Shown: one piece after another, positions 1 through 6,784 of the stretch
Numbering within the stretch: the stretch's first letter is position 1
Layout of the letters: every line of letters starts with the position of its first letter
Source: Streptomyces ureilyticus
Lineage (GTDB): Bacteria > Actinomycetota > Actinomycetes > Streptomycetales > Streptomycetaceae
Reading direction: 5' to 3'
DNA length: 46,876 nt
NCBI RefSeq assembly: GCF_011045025.1
Contig: NZ_JAAKZX010000063.1
Location: 1 to 46,876, forward strand
The notes under the pieces: generated by a model
Database searches by the model: none
What the model was told of the DNA's origin: nothing
The model's input: the letters and a program-made list of their open reading frames with translations, nothing else
Made by a program: the position numbers and the translations under genes

Positions 1-162
1 CCGAACCTGGCACAGGTCGCCCCCTATCTCGCGGAAATCGACGAAGAGGACCAGTTCGAGACCGCGATCGGCCTGTTCCTCGACGCCGTGGAGCTCCGCG
101 CGCAGCGCGCCCGCGCAGCCCGCGCAGCCCGCGCAGAAGGCAGCGAACACACGGAGAACTGA
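1..162 (+). CDS. C-terminal end of a probable TetR-family regulator (partial)
   Basis: An open frame enters from the left edge and stops with TGA at 160-162. The 53 visible residues (start PNLAQVAPYLAEIDEEDQF) resemble the last helices of TetR-family ligand-binding domains, where a short acidic turn is followed by a FEFGL-like helix, here FETAIGLFLDAVE. The tail is Ala/Arg-rich (RAQRARAARAARA) and low-complexity. No DNA-binding domain is visible, so the family call is inference. It converges on the alcohol dehydrogenase gene, which ends 48 bp away, and is a natural candidate for the repressor that binds the shared palindromes at 3.4 and 9.2-9.3 kb. Confidence 0.5.
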   Translation, partial: PNLAQVAPYLAEIDEEDQFETAIGLFLDAVELRAQRARAARAARAEGSEHTEN

Positions 163-210
163 CGCCTCGCCGGGCAACAGGGCACTTGGCGAGACCGCGC
201 AGCCCGGCCC

Positions 211-1260
211 TCAGAACGTCAGCACCCCCCGCGCCACCCGCCCCGCCTCCGCGTCCGCCTTAGCCTTCTCGAAGTCCTCGATCGCGTACGTCGCCGTCAC
301 CAGCTCGTCCAGCAGCAGGCGGCCTTCGCGGTACAGCTGGGCGTACAGGGCGATGTCGCGTTGTGGGCGCGAGGAGCCGTAGCGGCAGCCCAGGATCGAC
401 TTGTCCAGGTACATCGAGGAGACGAGGAAGGACGCCTCCGCGGTCGCGGGCGGGACGCCGAGCAGGATTGCCTGGCCGTGGCGGTCGAGCAGGTCGATGG
501 CCTGGCGGATGAGTTCGACTCGGCCCACGCACTCGAAGGCGTGGTCCGCGCCCGTCGGGAGGATGTCCCGCACACCCTCCGTCGACGTGAGGAAGTGCGT
601 CGCGCCGAACTGCCGCGCCGCCGCCTCCTTCGCCGGGTTCGCGTCCACGGCGACGATCGTGGACGCGCCCGCGATACGGGCACCCTGGAGCACGTTCAGC
701 CCGATCCCGCCCGTACCGATCACCACCACGCTGTCCCCGTGGTCCACGCGCGCGCGGTTCAGCACCGCGCCCACGCCCGTGAGCACCCCGCAGCCGATCA
801 GGGCGGCGGAGGACAGCGGGATGTCGTCGGGGATGCGGACCGCCTGGACGGCCTTCACCACGGTGCGTTCCGCGAAGGCCGAGTTGGACGCGAACTGGTA
901 CACCGGCCGGCCGTCCCGCGTGAACGGCTGCTTCGGCCGCCCGATCGCCTTGCGGCACATCGTCGGCCGGCCTCGGTCGCACTCCGCGCAGGCACCACAG
1001 TTCGCGAGCGTGGAGAGCGAGACATGGTCGCCGGGCCGGACATGCGTGACACCCGCGCCCACCGCCTCGACCACACCCGCGCCCTCATGCCCGAGCACCA
1101 CGGGAACGGGGAACGGAATGGTCCCGTCCACCACCGAGAGGTCGCTGTGGCACAGCCCGGCCGCCGAGATCGCCACTTGCACCTCACCCGGCCCCACGTC
1201 CCGTATCTCCAGGTCGTCCGCGACCTGAGCCTGCTTCCCGTCGAAGATCACGCCCCGCAT
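211..1260 (-). CDS. Zn-dependent medium-chain alcohol dehydrogenase
   Basis: This 349-aa protein is a full-length MDR-superfamily alcohol dehydrogenase that would interconvert an alcohol and an aldehyde or ketone with NAD(P). Visible catalytic-zinc ligands are Cys in GLCHSDLS (about residue 37), His in GHEGAGVVE (about 58) and Cys in LIGCGVLTG (about 156). The structural-zinc loop with four cysteines is NCGACAECDRGRPTMC (about 87-102). The Rossmann motif is VVVIGTGGIGLNVLQ (about 178). The ATG is preceded by GAGGTGG. It is the last gene of the leftward SDR/acyl-CoA dehydrogenase/ADH operon, starting 9 bp after its neighbour, so it probably oxidises a pathway alcohol. The substrate is unknown. 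Confidence 0.9.
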   Translation of the reverse strand: MRGVIFDGKQAQVADDLEIRDVGPGEVQVAISAAGLCHSDLSVVDGTIPFPVPVVLGHEGAGVVEAVGAGVTHVRPGDHVSLSTLANCGACAECDRGRPTMCRKAIGRPKQPFTRDGRPVYQFASNSAFAERTVVKAVQAVRIPDDIPLSSAALIGCGVLTGVGAVLNRARVDHGDSVVVIGTGGIGLNVLQGARIAGASTIVAVDANPAKEAAARQFGATHFLTSTEGVRDILPTGADHAFECVGRVELIRQAIDLLDRHGQAILLGVPPATAEASFLVSSMYLDKSILGCRYGSSRPQRDIALYAQLYREGRLLLDELVTATYAIEDFEKAKADAEAGRVARGVLTF

Positions 1261-1269
1261 ATGGCCACC

Positions 1270-2427
1270 TCAGCCCTTCGGTTCCCTCGGCAGGCCGAGC
1301 ACCCGCTCGGCGATGATGGTGCGCTGGATCTCGTCCGAGCCGCCGTAGATGGTGTCGGCCCGGCTGAACAGGAACAGGTGTTGCAGGGCGTCCAGTTCGT
1401 ACGGTGCTGAAGGCGCCCAGTCCGCAGGCCCGACCGTCGCCTCGGCGCCCCGTACCTGCATCGCCAGCTCCCCGAGCCGCTGATGCCAGCGACCCCACAG
1501 CAGCTTGGCGACACTGGGAGCCCCGGCGTCCGCAGCAGCCCCTGGCCCCCAACTGCCCAGAGTCCGCAACGCGTTCCACCGCATGGTCCGCAGCTCGGCC
1601 CACTGCCGCACCAGACGATCGCGTACGACGGGATCGTCCGCCGCGCCCGTGGCGATCGCCTTCTCCAGGATCCGCCCCAACTCCTGCGCGAAGCCCACCT
1701 GCTGGGCCAGCGTCGAGACCCCCCGCTCGAAGCCGAGCAGCCCCATGGCGACCCGCCAGCCCTGCCCCTCACCGCCGACAACGTGCTCCACGCGCGCGTG
1801 CGCCCCGTCGAAGAAGACCTCGTTGAACTCGCTGGTCCCGGTCATCTGCCGGATCGGCCGCACCTCGATCCGCCCCGGCTGATCCATCGGAACCAGCAGA
1901 AAGCTCAGCCCGTGGTGCCGCCGCGATCCCGGCTCGGTACGGGCCAGCACGAAGCACCAGTCCGCCTCATGGGCGAGGGAGGTCCAGATCTTCTGGCCGG
2001 TCACCCGGTACGAAGCCCCGTCGCGTACGGCAGCGGTGCGCACCCCGGCGAGATCCGAGCCCGCCCCCGGCTCGCTGTACCCCTGGCACCACAGTTCCTC
2101 ACCACGGGCGACCGGCGGCAGAAAGCGGCTCTTCTGTTCCTCGGAACCGTGCGCGAGGAGCGTCGGGGCCAGCAGGTTCTCGCCGATGTGCCCCGACCGG
2201 GCGGGCGCGCGGGAGCGGGCGTACTCCTCGGCCCAGACGACCTGTTGGACGAGACTCGCCGTGCGATTGCCGTATCCGCCGGCACCCCATCCGAGCCCGA
2301 TCCACCCGTCCCGCCCGAGCTCCCGCTCCCACTCCCGGCGGGGCGGGTCACCGACGAGGTGCGTACGCAGCCAGGCTCGTACCTCACTTCGGAAGGCTTC
2401 GTCCTCGGCGCCGAACCCGAACTCCAT
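1270..2427 (-). CDS. acyl-CoA dehydrogenase family protein
   Basis: A 385-aa flavoenzyme of normal acyl-CoA dehydrogenase length, expected to introduce an alpha,beta double bond into an acyl-CoA and pass electrons to ETF. The N-terminal helical domain covers about 1-120. The FAD-binding beta domain contains WCQGYSEPGAGSDLAG and KIWTSLAHEADWC (about 120-240), and the C-terminal helical domain ends IYGGSDEIQRTIIAERVLGLP. The position that is Glu in medium-chain enzymes (YEG) is Gly here (YGG), as in many steroid or branched-acyl FadE proteins, so the base must come from elsewhere or from a partner. SD GGGAGGGAAGC precedes the ATG. It lies between the SDR and ADH genes in one operon. Confidence 0.9.
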   Translation of the reverse strand: MEFGFGAEDEAFRSEVRAWLRTHLVGDPPRREWERELGRDGWIGLGWGAGGYGNRTASLVQQVVWAEEYARSRAPARSGHIGENLLAPTLLAHGSEEQKSRFLPPVARGEELWCQGYSEPGAGSDLAGVRTAAVRDGASYRVTGQKIWTSLAHEADWCFVLARTEPGSRRHHGLSFLLVPMDQPGRIEVRPIRQMTGTSEFNEVFFDGAHARVEHVVGGEGQGWRVAMGLLGFERGVSTLAQQVGFAQELGRILEKAIATGAADDPVVRDRLVRQWAELRTMRWNALRTLGSWGPGAAADAGAPSVAKLLWGRWHQRLGELAMQVRGAEATVGPADWAPSAPYELDALQHLFLFSRADTIYGGSDEIQRTIIAERVLGLPREPKG

Positions 2428-2451
2428 GCTTCCCTCCCATCCCCGGCCGTC

Positions 2452-3366
2452 CTACGCGTTCGGCCGTGTCTTCTCCGAAGCCGCCCTGGCCATCGCCTCC
2501 AACTGCTCCAGCATCGGCATCGGATCCACCCCCACCGTCCCCGGCAGAAAGTCCGCGATCCGCTCCGGAGTCCAGGGCGTGCCCTCCGCGTATGCCGCCC
2601 GCAGCTCCCTCGGCTGTGCCCACACCGCGATCTTGGGCCCGGCGATCGTGTAGACCTGACCGGTGATGCCCTCGTCGCGGGCCCGGGCCGACAGCAGGTA
2701 GACGACCAGTGCGGCCACGTCCTCGGGTTCGCCGATCTCCTTGAGCTCCATGGGTACGTTCGCCGACATGCGCGTACGCGCGACAGGTGCCACCGCGTTG
2801 GCGGTCACCCCGTACTTGTGCAGGCCGAGTGCGGCGCTCCGTACCAGCGAGATGATCCCGCCCTTCGCCGCGCTGTAGTTGGCCTGGGAGACGGACCCTT
2901 GGTGGTTGCCGCTGGTGAAGCCGATCAGCGCGCCCGAACCCTGTTTCCGCATCACCGCGGAGGCGGCCCGGAAGACCGTGAACGTGCCCTTCAGGTGGGT
3001 GGCGAGGACGGGGTCCCACTCGTCCTCGGACATGTTGAACAGCATCCGTTCGCGCAGGATCCCGGCCACGCAGACGACGCCGTCGAGCCGCCCGTACGAC
3101 GACAGCGCGGTGTCGACGACGCGCTGTCCGCCCGCCATCGTCGAGATGTCGTCGGCGACGGCGACCGCGTCACCTCCGGCCGCCAGGATCTCCTTCACCA
3201 CGGCATCGGCGACTTCGCTCGTCGGTGAACCGCCGTCCACGGAGACGCCGTAGTCGTTGACGACGACCCGCGCTCCCTCGGCGGCTGCCGCGAGCGCGAC
3301 GGCGCGTCCGATGCCCCGCCCCGCTCCGGTCACGGCGACGACCTTGTCTGCCAAGAAGTTCCCCAC
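2452..3366 (-). CDS. SDR-family dehydrogenase (multifunctional beta-oxidation / 17-beta-HSD4 type)
   Basis: A 304-aa short-chain dehydrogenase, a likely 3-hydroxyacyl-CoA or hydroxysteroid-type dehydrogenase. It shows the NAD(P) motif TGAGRGIGRAVA (about 14-25) and VVVNDYG followed by a long insert, which is typical of the MFE-2/HSD17B4 subgroup. The active site reads YSAAKGG (Tyr and Lys), with an upstream Ser in FTSGNHQGS. The GTG start has SD GAAGGGG at good spacing. It is the first gene of the leftward operon, and its promoter region carries the shared palindromic operators. A mycobacterial parallel is Hsd4A of cholesterol side-chain degradation. That parallel rests on family resemblance only; the substrate is not shown. 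Confidence 0.87.
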   Translation of the reverse strand: MGNFLADKVVAVTGAGRGIGRAVALAAAAEGARVVVNDYGVSVDGGSPTSEVADAVVKEILAAGGDAVAVADDISTMAGGQRVVDTALSSYGRLDGVVCVAGILRERMLFNMSEDEWDPVLATHLKGTFTVFRAASAVMRKQGSGALIGFTSGNHQGSVSQANYSAAKGGIISLVRSAALGLHKYGVTANAVAPVARTRMSANVPMELKEIGEPEDVAALVVYLLSARARDEGITGQVYTIAGPKIAVWAQPRELRAAYAEGTPWTPERIADFLPGTVGVDPMPMLEQLEAMARAASEKTRPNA

Positions 3367-3391
3367 ACCGGCCCCTTCCCGTCCCGCAGTT

Positions 3392-3408
3392 TCTGACGGA
3401 CCGTTAGA
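3392..3408. promoter_or_regulatory. palindromic operator, copy 1
   Basis: TCTGACGGACCGTTAGA is a 17-bp inverted repeat with one asymmetric pair. It lies in the divergent SDR/cyclase promoter region. It matches the copy at 9225-9241 at 15 of 17 positions. Confidence 0.7.
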
Positions 3409-3423
3409 TTTGGATTCAGTGTG

Positions 3424-3454
3424 ATTCTACGACCCGTCAGATACCTGGCGACAA
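3424..3454 (-). promoter_or_regulatory. candidate promoter of the SDR-ACAD-ADH operon
   Basis: On the minus strand, TTGTCG (3449-3454) and TAGAAT (3424-3429) are 19 bp apart, about 60 bp before the GTG at 3366. The spacing is slightly long for a vegetative promoter. The degenerate operator copy at 3425-3441 sits between and over these elements, which would allow simple repression. Confidence 0.35.
3425..3441. promoter_or_regulatory. palindromic operator, degenerate copy 2
   Basis: TTCTACGACCCGTCAGA keeps the right half-site CCGTCAGA perfectly and matches 12 of 17 positions of the consensus TCTGACGGACCGTCAGA. It is 33 bp from copy 1 (centre to centre), about three helical turns, so two repressor dimers could sit on the same face. 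Confidence 0.55.
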
Positions 3455-3470
3455 GCCCCGGGAGGCCCCG

Positions 3471-4397
3471 ATGTCACTGCCGGCCGAGTTCCATGACATC
3501 GCCAAGCGCGTGAACAACTGGGGCCGTTGGGGCGCCGACGACGAGATCGGCACGCTGAACCTGATCACCGACGAGGTCGTACGCGAGGCCGCCGCGACCG
3601 TGCGCACCGGACGGCGCGTCCCGCTCGCACTCCCCCTCCAGCAGGACGGTGTGCAGACCGGGATGATCCCGGGGCGCGTCAACCCGCTGCACACCATGGT
3701 GCAGATCAACCAGGAGATCTTCGGTCCCGGCACGGTCGCCTGCAGCGACGACGCCGTGACGATGGGGCTGCAGGCGGCGACCCACTGGGACGCACTCACC
3801 CATGTCTCGCACTCGGGGAAGATCTACAACGGCCGTCCGGCCGACACCGTCACGGCGCACGCGGGCGCGGAGTTCAGCGGTATCGACAAGCCTCGGCACA
3901 TCGTCTCGCGCGGCGTCCTGCTGGACGTGGCCCGCGCGCGCGGGACGGATCGCCTGGCGGGCGATCACGCGGTGACACCGGAAGACCTGGAGGCGGCCGA
4001 GGAGTTGGCGGGCGCCCGGGTCCGCCGCGGTGACATCGTTCTCGTACGCACCGGACAGGTTCAGCTCTACCTGGCGGGCGACAAGCACGCGTACGCATAC
4101 CCCTCGCCCGGGCTGTCCGTCCGTACTCCGGAGTGGTTTCACGCGCGCGATGTCGCGGCGGTCGCGAATGACACCCTCACCTTTGAGGTGTTTCCGCCGG
4201 AAATAGAGGGGTTGTGGTTGCCTGTCCATGCCCTTGATCTCGTCGAGATGGGCATGCTCCAGGGGCAGAACTGGAATCTCGAAAAGTTGTCCACAGCCTG
4301 TGGACAAGAATCCCGCTATACGTTCCTGCTGTCGGCGATGCCCGAACCGTTCGTCGGCGGCACGGGAACTCCTGTGGCGCCGGTCGCCATCCTCTGA
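3471..4397 (+). CDS. cyclase-family (kynurenine formamidase-like) metal hydrolase
   Basis: A 308-aa protein of the cyclase family (PF04199 fold), whose members are metal-dependent amide, ester or C-N hydrolases. The family metal/active-site signature is visible as HWDALTHVSHSG (about residues 105-116), corresponding to the HxGTHxDxPxH region of formamidases. Near the C-terminus are PVHALDLVEMGMLQGQNWNLE and a conserved Pro/Glu turn, as in longer bacterial cyclases. SD GGGAGG precedes the ATG. It is divergent from the SDR operon and shares its operators, so it probably acts in the same degradative route, perhaps opening a ring or hydrolysing an intermediate. The specific reaction cannot be assigned. 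Confidence 0.85.
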   Translation: MSLPAEFHDIAKRVNNWGRWGADDEIGTLNLITDEVVREAAATVRTGRRVPLALPLQQDGVQTGMIPGRVNPLHTMVQINQEIFGPGTVACSDDAVTMGLQAATHWDALTHVSHSGKIYNGRPADTVTAHAGAEFSGIDKPRHIVSRGVLLDVARARGTDRLAGDHAVTPEDLEAAEELAGARVRRGDIVLVRTGQVQLYLAGDKHAYAYPSPGLSVRTPEWFHARDVAAVANDTLTFEVFPPEIEGLWLPVHALDLVEMGMLQGQNWNLEKLSTACGQESRYTFLLSAMPEPFVGGTGTPVAPVAIL

Positions 4398-4594
4398 ACT
4401 TCCCATCCACCGAGTTCGCACCGATCCGGTGTCGCACTGATCGGCTGGCGGCGCGCTCCGCTGCCCCGAGCACGGCACTGCGCGCCGCCATCCGGCTCCG
4501 GCGTACCCGCCCTGCCCCTCGGACGACCCTCGTTCGAGCGAGGACACCCCGTGGCCCTGTAGGAGCCCGACGCCGAATCACGATCCGCGCTCGT

Positions 4595-4621
4595 CGAGGG
4601 TTCCCGTCACCGGAACCCTCG
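4595..4621. terminator. hairpin, probable transcription terminator
   Basis: CGAGGGTTCC (4595-4604) pairs perfectly with GGAACCCTCG (4612-4621) across a 7-nt loop. It lies about 200 bp after the cyclase stop, in a convergent interval. There is no U-run, as is usual for Streptomyces terminators. Confidence 0.5.
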
Positions 4622-4757
4622 TCGTCCCCTCACGGCGAATCGCTGACCATAAGCGTGATCAAACGGACACGTCACGTCAACACCTGGCCGGTGACTCTGG
4701 AAGCATTGACCGGCGCACTCCGCCACGGTGACGCTCCGCTGGGTGCGCGTTTTGAAC

Positions 4758-4785
4758 GTGCGGGTTCATTGTGGTTGCTCGCGCG
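4758..4785. repeat. 28-bp dispersed intergenic repeat, copy A
   Basis: It matches 17511-17538 at 25 of 28 positions in the same orientation. Both copies begin GTGCGGGT and end GTTGCTCGCGCG, and both lie between convergent genes. It resembles a common Streptomyces gene-end repeat (recalled, not searched). Confidence 0.6.
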
Positions 4786-4817
4786 CCGCGGCGGAGCCGC
4801 ACATGTCACAGCCCTGC

Positions 4818-4850
4818 GCGCCTGAAGGGGCCTGCGCCCCCCTCAGGCGC
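4818..4850 (-). terminator. terminator hairpin after the ATPase gene
   Basis: GCGCCTGAAGGGG (4818-4830) pairs with CCCCCCTCAGGCGC (4837-4850), with one internal imperfection. It starts 5 bp beyond the stop codon of the minus-strand gene at 4856. Confidence 0.65.
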
Positions 4851-4855
4851 GGTAC

Positions 4856-5413
4856 TCAGACCGCCTCGTACGCCAAGTCCTCGTACGACGTCGCGCCACC
4901 CCTGTACGCCGCTGTGCCGCCCTCGCACGTCGTAGGAGCCGTCTCGCATGCTGTCGTGGCCGTGCCGTGGGTCGAACTGCGGTCCACCTCGCACCAGATG
5001 CGTTTGCCTGCGCCCTCGGGGCTCCAGCCCCAGCGGTCGGCCAGGCCGTCGACCAGTGCCAGGCCTCGGCCGCCCGTCTCGTCGCCGTCGGCGCAGCGAG
5101 GGCGTGGTGGGCGGGCGCTGGTGTCGGCCACCTCCAGGCGGACGGTGGCGGCTTCGGCGACCTCGGCCGAAGTGCCGTCCCCCGCCCCCGTGTCGGGCGC
5201 CGCACCCGGCAGGCACAGACGCAGTACGGCCGGACTGCCGGTGTGGACCACGGCATTGGTGACCAGTTCGGAGACGAGCAGGATCAGGGTCTCGGCCAGT
5301 GGCTCGTCGACCCTTATGGCCGACCCGGCAATCCGCGAACGGACCCATCTCCGGGCCCGCGCCACCTCTGAGGGGTCGGGCCGGATCTCCAGCTGCACTT
5401 GAAGCACCTGCAC
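4856..5413 (-). CDS. RsbW-like ATP-binding protein (HATPase_c, anti-sigma kinase family)
   Basis: A 185-aa single-domain GHKL ATPase of the kind abundant in Streptomyces, usually a serine kinase and anti-sigma factor that partners with STAS proteins. The N box is ELVTNAVVHTG (about 50-60), the G1 box VADTSARPP (about 105-113), and the G2 box GGRGLALVDGLADRWG (about 123-138). A Tyr-rich, low-complexity tail (about 160-185) follows the domain. The start chosen is GTG at 5413; another in-frame GTG lies two codons downstream. It is flanked by a terminator and by its own upstream region containing two inverted repeats. A STAS-domain partner candidate lies 6 kb away (11638-12012), but nothing shows that they interact. 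Confidence 0.85.
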   Translation of the reverse strand: MQVLQVQLEIRPDPSEVARARRWVRSRIAGSAIRVDEPLAETLILLVSELVTNAVVHTGSPAVLRLCLPGAAPDTGAGDGTSAEVAEAATVRLEVADTSARPPRPRCADGDETGGRGLALVDGLADRWGWSPEGAGKRIWCEVDRSSTHGTATTACETAPTTCEGGTAAYRGGATSYEDLAYEAV

Positions 5414-5483
5414 CGTTCACACCATCCGAACCGGCGGACACATCGCCTCGTGACCGAGGGCCACGATCATGGGCAAGACAGGG

Positions 5484-5498
5484 GTCACGGACCGTGAC
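5484..5498. promoter_or_regulatory. perfect 15-bp palindrome, candidate operator
   Basis: GTCACGGACCGTGAC is a perfect inverted repeat (7 + 1 + 7) about 70 bp upstream of the ATPase start. Its core CACGGACCGTG is close to the CGGACCG core of the catabolic operators, but the outer bases differ, so it is probably read by another factor. Confidence 0.5.
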
Positions 5499-5569
5499 TC
5501 CCTTACGTGACAGCATGGTTGACGTACAGTCACCCCAACAAGCGCTTCGGGCATATTCCAGCGCGAAGG

Positions 5570-5588
5570 AGTATGCGTACGGCATACT
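5570..5588. promoter_or_regulatory. inverted repeat AGTATGC-N5-GCATACT
   Basis: Perfect 7-bp arms around GTACG. This is an AT-richer element within GC-rich intergenic DNA, 157 bp upstream of the ATPase start. The binding protein is unknown. Confidence 0.45.
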
Positions 5589-5899
5589 GTGCGACGCTCG
5601 TCACGGGGAGTCGAACGGGCTGGACCGGGGCTTGATCCCGCCCTGCGAGGGCGGCGCATCGCCGGGTCCGGAGCCACCTCAAGGGCAACACCGGGATGGC
5701 TCGGCCTCAGAACCACTCGCATCCCACACAAGGTACCGGAGCTCACCGCTGACTCCAGGCCGTGACGAGTCACACCTCGGACACAACCCGATATCGACGC
5801 ACGGTAATTCCGGTCTGCCACATTCCGCGGCATCCGTCCGTTTCGGGGTGCCACGATCGGCGACAAAGGGCTCGCGCGGCGGCCGTTCAAGGGACTCGC

Positions 5900-6775
5900 C
5901 TACCGTGCCGCCGGGGACAGCAGATCCTCCGCGAGCGCCTCCTCGGCGTCCGCCGCGCCGCGGCCCCGCCTGGCCCGCATCCAGGCCCGTTTGAGATGAA
6001 GGTGCACGTCGGACTCCCATGTGAAGCCCATGCCGCCGTGCACCTGGAGGCAGTCGCGGGCGCCCCGTTCGGCGGCCTCGTCGGCGAGCAGTCCGGCCGC
6101 GGCGATGTCGAGCGGGTCGGCCGTGACGGCGGCCGCGTACACCGCGACGCGGGCCACCTCCACGCGTACCAGCATCTCCGCGCACAGGTGCTTGACCGCC
6201 TGGAAGGCCCCGATCGGCTGCCCGAACTGCTCGCGCGCCCGGGCGTGTTGCACGGCCAATTCGCAGGTACGTACTGCCGAGCCGAGTTGCTCGGCGGCGC
6301 TGAGCAGGGCTGCGACGGGGTCGGCGGGGGCGGCCCGCGGCACCCTGTGGAGGGGTGTCAGCGGGTCCGCCGAGCGCATCGCGACCGCTCCCGTCACGTC
6401 CCCGCGTACGACGTCGGCCTCGTCCAGCCACTCCACGAGGGCGCCGTCCACAGCCGCGACGACACGCTCGCCGGTGGCGGCTCCGGGGACCTCGCCGGCC
6501 GCGAGGTGGGTGGCCACCAGCGGGCCGGGCAGCAGGGCGCGGCCCGCCTCCTCGAAGGCCAGGACCGCCTCCGGCAGGCCGAGTCCGACACCGCCGTCCG
6601 CCTCGGGGAGCCGCAGCGCGAAGAAGCCCGCCTCGCCCAGCTCGCGCCACAGGGTGCGGTCGAGGCCCGGGGTGTCCAGCGCGGCCCGGAGCTGTTCGCG
6701 GCCGAAGCGGCGGGTGAGGAGCTCGCGTACGCCTGCTTGCAACGCCCGCTGGTCCTCGGTGAGTTGGAAGCGCAT
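5900..6775 (-). CDS. acyl-CoA dehydrogenase, short subunit
   Basis: 291 aa, roughly 90 shorter than ordinary acyl-CoA dehydrogenases. The N-terminal helical domain (about 1-100, LTEDQRALQAGVREL) and C-terminal helical domain (about 150-285, HARAREQFGQPIGAFQAVKH and CLQVHGGMGFTWESDVHLHLKRA) are intact, but the middle beta domain is compressed. Such short subunits pair with a full-length partner in the alpha2beta2 dehydrogenases of steroid side-chain degradation. The full-length gene (6785-7975) lies 9 bp upstream, so the two probably form one heteromer. The operon order is amidohydrolase, large subunit, small subunit, driven from the operator-containing region at 9.2 kb. Confidence 0.86.
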   Translation of the reverse strand: MRFQLTEDQRALQAGVRELLTRRFGREQLRAALDTPGLDRTLWRELGEAGFFALRLPEADGGVGLGLPEAVLAFEEAGRALLPGPLVATHLAAGEVPGAATGERVVAAVDGALVEWLDEADVVRGDVTGAVAMRSADPLTPLHRVPRAAPADPVAALLSAAEQLGSAVRTCELAVQHARAREQFGQPIGAFQAVKHLCAEMLVRVEVARVAVYAAAVTADPLDIAAAGLLADEAAERGARDCLQVHGGMGFTWESDVHLHLKRAWMRARRGRGAADAEEALAEDLLSPAAR

Positions 6776-6784
6776 GTCGGGAGG

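Larger units (their letters stand above)
4398..4855. other. non-coding region between convergent genes
   Basis: About 458 bp with no convincing coding frame. It holds a 10-bp perfect hairpin (4595-4621), one copy of a 28-bp dispersed repeat (4758-4785) also found at 17511-17538, and a strong hairpin (4818-4850) directly after the ATPase gene stop. Confidence 0.6.
5414..5899. other. upstream region of the ATPase gene, no gene seen
   Basis: 486 bp between the ATPase start and the stop of the small acyl-CoA dehydrogenase gene. It contains the perfect palindrome at 5484-5498 and the inverted repeat at 5570-5588. No frame here has a ribosome-binding site together with coding-type third positions. 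Confidence 0.5.

Noticed and set aside
361..1410. Long plus-strand frames antisense to the ADH and acyl-CoA dehydrogenase genes
   Set aside because: Typical high-GC shadow frames: Arg/Ala/His-rich, no ribosome-binding site, fully overlapped by recognisable genes.
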